This document shows positions 60,321-64,000 of a stretch of DNA of 64,000 bases, piece by piece; position 1 is the first letter of the stretch, and each line of letters starts with the position of its first letter. The notes under the pieces were generated by a model. That model was not told the DNA's origin, made no database searches, and saw only the letters and a list, made by a program, of their open reading frames with translations. The stretch comes from Streptomyces massasporeus (GTDB taxonomy: Bacteria > Actinomycetota > Actinomycetes > Streptomycetales > Streptomycetaceae). The position numbers and the translations under genes were made by a program. The stretch is taken from the NCBI RefSeq assembly GCF_014648995.1, contig NZ_BMSE01000006.1, positions 62,001 to 126,000 on the forward strand. Direction: 5' to 3'.

Positions 60321-60797
60321 ATGCAAGCCAAGCCTCGTCCGGCCGCCACACCGGAGCAGGCGCTGTCGGCGATGGACCAGCTCATCGCGACCCACCTGGT
60401 CGGACAGCACGAGATCGCCCAGCAGGTGGGCCTGAGTGTGACGGACCTCACCTGCTTCGCCTACGTCATCGAGGCCGGCGAGAACCTCCCCACGGCAGGT
60501 GACCTGGCGGCCCGCGTCCATGTCACGACCGGCGCGGTCACCGGCATCCTCAACCGCCTGGAGCGCGCCGGCTACATCACCCGCCGCCCCGACCCCGAGG
60601 ACCGCCGCCGCATCCGCGTGGCGGCCCAGCCCGACGCGGTCGCCCGCGTCCGAGAGGTCTACGAGCCGTACTACGCCCGCCTCACCCACCTCTTCGCGGA
60701 CTACTCCCCGGACGAGATCGCGGTCCTGCACGACTGGTTCACTCGCGCGAGCACACTGGCGGCGACCTACCTGGAGGAGCACTGCCGCCCCGACTGA
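60321..60797 (+). CDS. MarR-family transcriptional regulator
   Basis: 158 aa from ATG 60321. Winged helix about 55-115 (LPTAGDLAARVHVTTGAVTG, LERAGYITRRPDPEDRRRIR). Divergent from the HGxxPAAW gene; upstream 60270-60320 is AT-richer (CTGCTAAGACTTTTACAGC) and may hold its operator. Confidence 0.9.
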   Translation: MQAKPRPAATPEQALSAMDQLIATHLVGQHEIAQQVGLSVTDLTCFAYVIEAGENLPTAGDLAARVHVTTGAVTGILNRLERAGYITRRPDPEDRRRIRVAAQPDAVARVREVYEPYYARLTHLFADYSPDEIAVLHDWFTRASTLAATYLEEHCRPD

Positions 60798-60813
60798 ACC
60801 GGGGCCACCGTCA

Positions 60814-61080
60814 CTACTTGGGCTGACGTGAGTGCCGGCTCGCCCGTCGGCGCACGGTGAAGACACAGGCGAGCATGCCGAGCGCCCAGGCGATCAGAAG
60901 GGCTCCCCACAGCGGCATGGTCACGATCGGCACGAGAAGGCGGATCTCGATGTCCGAGCGGTTCTCGAAGATGAAGATCAGGGCGACCGCGGTGATCAGA
61001 ACGAACGGCGCGAAGCGGCGGACGCCGGGTCGGGCGAGGAACGGCTGGCGCGCCTTGTGGTCCGGGCTGGGCTGAGCCAT
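60814..61080 (-). CDS. LapA-domain small membrane protein
   Basis: 88 aa from the ATG at 61080 (GAGAGG upstream). Two helices (about 22-40 and 52-75) with FIFENRSDIEIRLLVPIVTM between, the LapA (lipopolysaccharide assembly A-like) domain. In Gram-positive bacteria its role is unknown. Confidence 0.85.
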   Translation of the reverse strand: MAQPSPDHKARQPFLARPGVRRFAPFVLITAVALIFIFENRSDIEIRLLVPIVTMPLWGALLIAWALGMLACVFTVRRRASRHSRQPK

Positions 61081-61218
61081 GGAGCACCTCTCCATCACAT
61101 TGCCCCCGCCTCCAGCGTCCCCTTCCCCCGAGCGTCCCGCCATGGCAACCGTCGCCGCTGCGGTCACCGCATACCGTCGTGCGACCAAGACCGGCGAACG
61201 TCGTAAGCGTCGCGGCCC

Positions 61219-62508
61219 CTACCGCCACTCCAGGACGTCACCCACGCTCAGCGCCCTGTCCGCACCCCCTGCTGTGATCTTCTTCGGGGTTGCGCCGGGA
61301 GTGATGGCGGAGACGAAGCACTCGAGCCGCGTGCCCTGGAGCGAGGCGAAGATCATCTGCTTGCCGTTCTGCGACATGGCCCGCACTGTGTTCTTCCGAT
61401 CCGTCGCCGGGATGATCGGATCACCCAGGGCACCCTTCGGGAGATCCGCCGTGCCGTCGAGCCGAGAAGTGTCGAGCGTCCAGAAGGAGTTCTTCCGCTT
61501 CGGGTCCTTGGCCGCGCCGAGTCGGGGGCCGCACAGCACGGTCCTGTCGTCGACCCAGCCGTAGGGCCGGCAGTCGGCGTCGGAGGGAATCCCGGCTGCC
61601 TTCACACCGCCGACCTTGAGCAGCGCACTGCGCTGTGGCACGTCGGCCACGTTGTAGCCCTGCCAGGTGATGAAGGCCGTCGCCTTACGCCCGTCGGGAC
61701 TGACCCGGACTTCCTTGCCGAAGAGCCCGCGCGCCGGGTCACCCGCGAGCGCAAGGCCGGCCTCGTCCATGTAATCGCCATCACCGCCTGCCTGTTCGGT
61801 CACCGCGTGATCCCCCGCGACGGAACGGCTGGCGATCCGCACACGATCCGAGGAGTCGGTCTCGGTGAACCAGACAGCACTGCCGTCCTGGGCGAAGACG
61901 GCGTTCTCCTCTTTGGGCGTGTCGTCGAAGTCGTCGCTCTGTTCACCGGACAGCTTGGTCAGCTTGCCCTTGGTGTCGACGTAGCCCACCCCTGTCGCCT
62001 CGGTCTCTCGATCGATGAGGACGACGGCCATCCGGGAGAAGTCCTTGTCGAAGAGTTGCCGCAGCCGGGTGGTGGCGACAGCGCGCGGCCCGTCCTCGGA
62101 CGTGCCGACGCCGGGGAAGTTGTCAGCGCACAGTTCCACGAGCGGGGAGGCGACATCGTCGGCCTCCGCGACCACGGCCTCGGCCGGGACGGTGAAGGTC
62201 CGGGAGACGGTCCGTTTCCACGTAGTCGGATCCCAGCCCGTGACCGTCACGGCGGCCGGATTGCTCGCGGGTACGGAACACGAGGCGGTGACGATCACAC
62301 CTCTGTCCGGGAAGGCCCCGCTCCCTCGGTCCGCATCCTTGGACCCACCCTGCCGACCGGCGGTGGCCGTGGTGCCCTTGGCGTCGGGGCCGGAGTCGTC
62401 CTGTCCCCCGCCACACCCCGCGACCAGCGGAAGCAGCACCGTGGCGACAACCAATGCCGCTGTGCCCCCGCCCCACCGGCGGCCTCCGTGGTCCTCTGTT
62501 CTCCTCAC
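61219..62508 (-). CDS. Secreted lipoprotein, beta-propeller-like
   Basis: 429 aa. Signal peptide with lipobox LVAGC (lipid-modified Cys at about residue 32), Gly/Asp/Ser-rich spacer, then repeated beta-strand blocks (AVFAQDGSAVWFTETDSSDR, VRVSPDGRKATAFITWQGYN, TLDTSRLDG) that resemble WD40/TolB-type blades. No enzyme motif. Anchored outside the membrane. Confidence 0.8.
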   Translation of the reverse strand: MRRTEDHGGRRWGGGTAALVVATVLLPLVAGCGGGQDDSGPDAKGTTATAGRQGGSKDADRGSGAFPDRGVIVTASCSVPASNPAAVTVTGWDPTTWKRTVSRTFTVPAEAVVAEADDVASPLVELCADNFPGVGTSEDGPRAVATTRLRQLFDKDFSRMAVVLIDRETEATGVGYVDTKGKLTKLSGEQSDDFDDTPKEENAVFAQDGSAVWFTETDSSDRVRIASRSVAGDHAVTEQAGGDGDYMDEAGLALAGDPARGLFGKEVRVSPDGRKATAFITWQGYNVADVPQRSALLKVGGVKAAGIPSDADCRPYGWVDDRTVLCGPRLGAAKDPKRKNSFWTLDTSRLDGTADLPKGALGDPIIPATDRKNTVRAMSQNGKQMIFASLQGTRLECFVSAITPGATPKKITAGGADRALSVGDVLEWR

Positions 62509-62679
62509 GCCCGTGTCCCCTCGCGATGTCCTGCTCAGCAGCGGCCACGTGATCGTAATGCGAACTGGCGCGAGTCGCGGTGGAGTTGACGGTCGAGAAG
62601 TCGTTGGGCGTGCAGAAGCCCTTGCCCGTCGTGATCACGGCCGGGCAGCGGGGCGACTCCCCTCAGTTCGGTTGACGCC

Positions 62680-62710
62680 AAAGGCCCCCGGGATGATCCC
62701 GGGGGCCTTT
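62680..62710. terminator. tRNA-Arg-type terminator
   Basis: AAAGGCCCCCGGGA / TCCCGGGGGCCTTT perfect stem with TGA loop. Immediately 3' (on the minus strand) of the tRNA fragment below. Confidence 0.8.
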
Positions 62711-62718
62711 GATCTGTG

Positions 62719-62748
62719 TGCACTCGGCAGGATTCGAACCTGCAACCT
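62719..62748 (-). pseudogene. 3' end of a tRNA-Arg gene (probable attachment-site remnant)
   Basis: The minus strand reads GGTTGCAGGTTCGAATCCTG then CCGAGTGCA: a full T-arm (GCAGG TTCGAAT CCTGC) and the acceptor 3' strand CGAGTGC with discriminator A, as in actinomycete tRNA-Arg(ACG) genes that begin GCACTCG. The matching 5' part does not follow upstream (62749-62812 is unrelated). Followed by the native-looking terminator. This is the expected scar at one end of an element integrated into tRNA-Arg, with the intact copy outside the window to the right. Confidence 0.75.
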
Positions 62749-62811
62749 GGTCCATTCGTTGATGCTGCGGTGCCCCCGACGAAGCCGAGGGCACCGACCT
62801 GTAACGCTGGG

Positions 62812-63054
62812 TCAGTCAACGTCAGCGTTGTCATCCAGAACGTCAGCGTTGTTCAGAACGCTGGGGTTGTTCAGAACGCTCGGGTTGTTCAGAACGCTGG
62901 GGTTGTTCGCAACGCTCGGGTTGTTCAGAATGCTAGTAGTATTTTCCAAGTTAACGGGAATCAGAGCGATGACTTGATCGTCGGCGATTGCCGGGGATCC
63001 AAGAACAGTAACAAGAGCCGCTGATGCGATGAGCACGCTGGCGCTTCGACGCAT
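62812..63054 (-). CDS. Secreted peptide with NNPSVL heptad repeats
   Basis: 80 aa. Signal peptide MRRSASVLIASAALVTVLGS, cut at PAIA/DD. The mature part starts DDQVIALIPVNLENTTSI and then repeats LNNPSV(L/A)N five times before an acidic DNADVD end. DNA repeats are 21 bp. Composition (Asn/Ser/Val) and small size recall Streptomyces surface amyloid peptides such as rodlins, but I cannot place it in a family. Confidence 0.75.
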   Translation of the reverse strand: MRRSASVLIASAALVTVLGSPAIADDQVIALIPVNLENTTSILNNPSVANNPSVLNNPSVLNNPSVLNNADVLDDNADVD

Positions 63055-63386
63055 TTTTCTGTCTCCTTGACGCGGGTGGACGCCGATGCAATCGGCGAAG
63101 GCTCGGCAGTCTCATACTTCCCCCGCCGAGTCGCGGATTATCATCCTTATCACCCGAATACCCGAGAAAGCGTGCGGCCCCTTCGGCCGAAAGGGGGAGG
63201 GGCTCCCTGCTTGATCCACCCAGGACCACACGCCGACAAGGGTCGAAGAAGCGGTCCGGGTCTCACGCCCCCAGAACGGCCTACGGCGCGCGACGGAATC
63301 GAATGGCGATCCGCCGCGCGCCGTTTGCTGCACTGGCTCCCACACGAGAAGTCAGGCAATCCCTCCTAGGCACATGGCCAGGTCAG
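63055..63386. other. Gene-free stretch
   Basis: About 330 bp with no credible gene. Contains a relatively AT-rich block (GGATTATCATCCTTATCACC) about 80 bp upstream of the secreted peptide gene, possibly its promoter, and a CGGCCCCTTCGGCCG hairpin near 63176. Confidence 0.5.
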
Positions 63387-64000
63387 CTACCGCCCGGACC
63401 ACGACGGTACGTCTGCCCAGCCATGGCTGTCGTGCTCATCGTGCTTCTTGCCCTCGTCGTGGTGGCCGTTCCCCTCGTGCTTCTTGCCCTCATCGTGGTG
63501 GTCGTTCCCCTCGTGCTTCTTGCCCTCATCGTGGTGGTCGTTCCCCTCGTGCTTCTTGCCCTCATCGTGGTGGCCGTTCCCCTCGTGGTGGCCGCCGTCC
63601 GTGGGGCTGGCAGTTGCGGTGGGTGAAGCGGTACCCGTCGGGGTCGGCGAAGCGGTACCCGTCGGAGTCGGCGAAGCGGTACCCGTCGGGGTCGGCGAAG
63701 CAGTGCCCGTCGGAGTCGGCGAAGCAGTGCCCGTGGGGGTCGGCGAAGCGGTACCCGTGGGGGTCGGCGAGGCAGTGCCCGTGGGGGTCGGCGAAGCAGT
63801 GCCCGTCGGAGTCGGCGAAGCAGTGCCCGTCGGAGTCGGCGAAGCAGTGCCCGTCGGAGTCGGCGAAGCGGTACCCGTCGGGCTGGTCCCGCATTCACCC
63901 TGGAAAATCGTGTTGGAGTCCAGCGTCACGGCGCCGTTGCGGGCCAGCAGCCGGCCGTTGACGGTCGTATTCGTGTTGGCAGTGATCGAGCTCAAGGCGA
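63387..64000 (-). CDS. Ice-binding-type (DUF3494) surface protein, C-terminal part
   Basis: Frame open to the window edge, so the N-terminus is missing. The visible start SSITANTNTTVNGRLLARNG followed by AVTLDSNTIF is the last strand pair of the DUF3494 ice-binding-like beta-helix. Then a linker of eleven PTGTASPT octapeptides (63620-63885, 24-bp DNA repeats) and a tail of four His/Asp/Lys/Glu-rich repeats of the type HHDEGKKHEGND (36-bp repeats, 63430-63595). Similar Streptomyces proteins end with LPxTG and a membrane helix; here the protein ends SWSGR with neither. Confidence 0.8.
   Translation of the reverse strand, partial: ALSSITANTNTTVNGRLLARNGAVTLDSNTIFQGECGTSPTGTASPTPTGTASPTPTGTASPTPTGTASPTPTGTASPTPTGTASPTPTGTASPTPTGTASPTPTGTASPTPTGTASPTPTGTASPTATASPTDGGHHEGNGHHDEGKKHEGNDHHDEGKKHEGNDHHDEGKKHEGNGHHDEGKKHDEHDSHGWADVPSWSGR

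Noticed and set aside
63620..63885. CRISPR-like spaced repeats
   Set aside because: Repeats are contiguous 24-bp units coding PTGTASPT in frame, without unique spacers; no cas genes in the window.

Overview
The window is high-GC actinobacterial DNA and almost certainly Streptomyces. The evidence is the extreme third-position GC, the GTG starts with GGAGG-type ribosome binding sites, the paired SigB-type sigma factors, the GAF-ANTAR proteins, the HGxxPAAW-type and amphi-Trp proteins, and a purC - purD - dnaX - SRP RNA to upp - tadA - sigF - sigN gene order that I recall from Streptomyces core chromosomes. Most of it reads as chromosomal core, interrupted by one clear tRNA-associated accretion island (about 10.2-19.5 kb) and the edge of another possible island (right of 62.7 kb).

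Layout. 0-1.1 kb: the 3' end of a sensor kinase, its NarL-type regulator and tRNA-Gly. 1.1-10.1 kb, minus strand: purC, a dimethylformamidase-like protein, an M48-like membrane protein lacking its zinc motif, purD, dnaX and the SRP RNA. 10.2-19.5 kb: tRNA-Ser(GGA) carrying stacked integration scars. These are a 111-bp exact direct repeat of the tRNA 3' half plus terminator, a diverged third copy, a shattered integrase cut off at that third copy, four or five cargo genes including a VapBC-like pair, an MmyB-type regulator fragment, a TetR-controlled set (Fe-S reductase-like protein, YhgE-type membrane protein, SDR) sharing an ACCGATCGGT operator, and a broken MFS gene. 19.5-28 kb: small hypothetical proteins, a DUF72 protein, a PAS/GAF/SpoIIE phosphatase and a CopC-CopD protein. 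28-32.2 kb: a probable iron-responsive locus (cupin, acetyltransferase and penicillin-acylase-type hydrolase diverging from a siderophore-interacting protein across an iron box). 32.2-37.3 kb: an HhH-GPD protein, two repeat-rich stretches, a HerA-like ATPase and a LytR_C protein. 37.3-43.5 kb: upp, a TadA-associated protein, tadA, tRNA-Ser(CGA), a Dabb protein, sigF and sigN. 43.5-52.8 kb: MarR + MFS transporter fused to carboxypeptidase-regulatory-like domains + YceI, two GAF-ANTAR proteins, a STAS protein, an F420/FMN-type oxidoreductase, and TetR + MFS. 52.8-58.8 kb: a translationally coupled two-component system followed by a GT2-GtrA fusion and an ArnT-type mannosyl/glycosyltransferase. 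58.9-64 kb: DUF2797, a small membrane protein, MarR, a LapA-like protein, a lipoprotein, a tRNA-Arg 3' fragment, a secreted NNPSVL-repeat peptide and the end of an ice-binding-type surface protein.

A recurrent feature is in-frame and intergenic tandem-repeat growth (7.4, 30.3, 32.8, 34.2, 39.2, 50.2, 55.1, 62.9 and 63.4-63.9 kb), often as low-complexity linkers or tails on otherwise conserved proteins. All functional names are from reading motifs and overall protein character. No database search was run.
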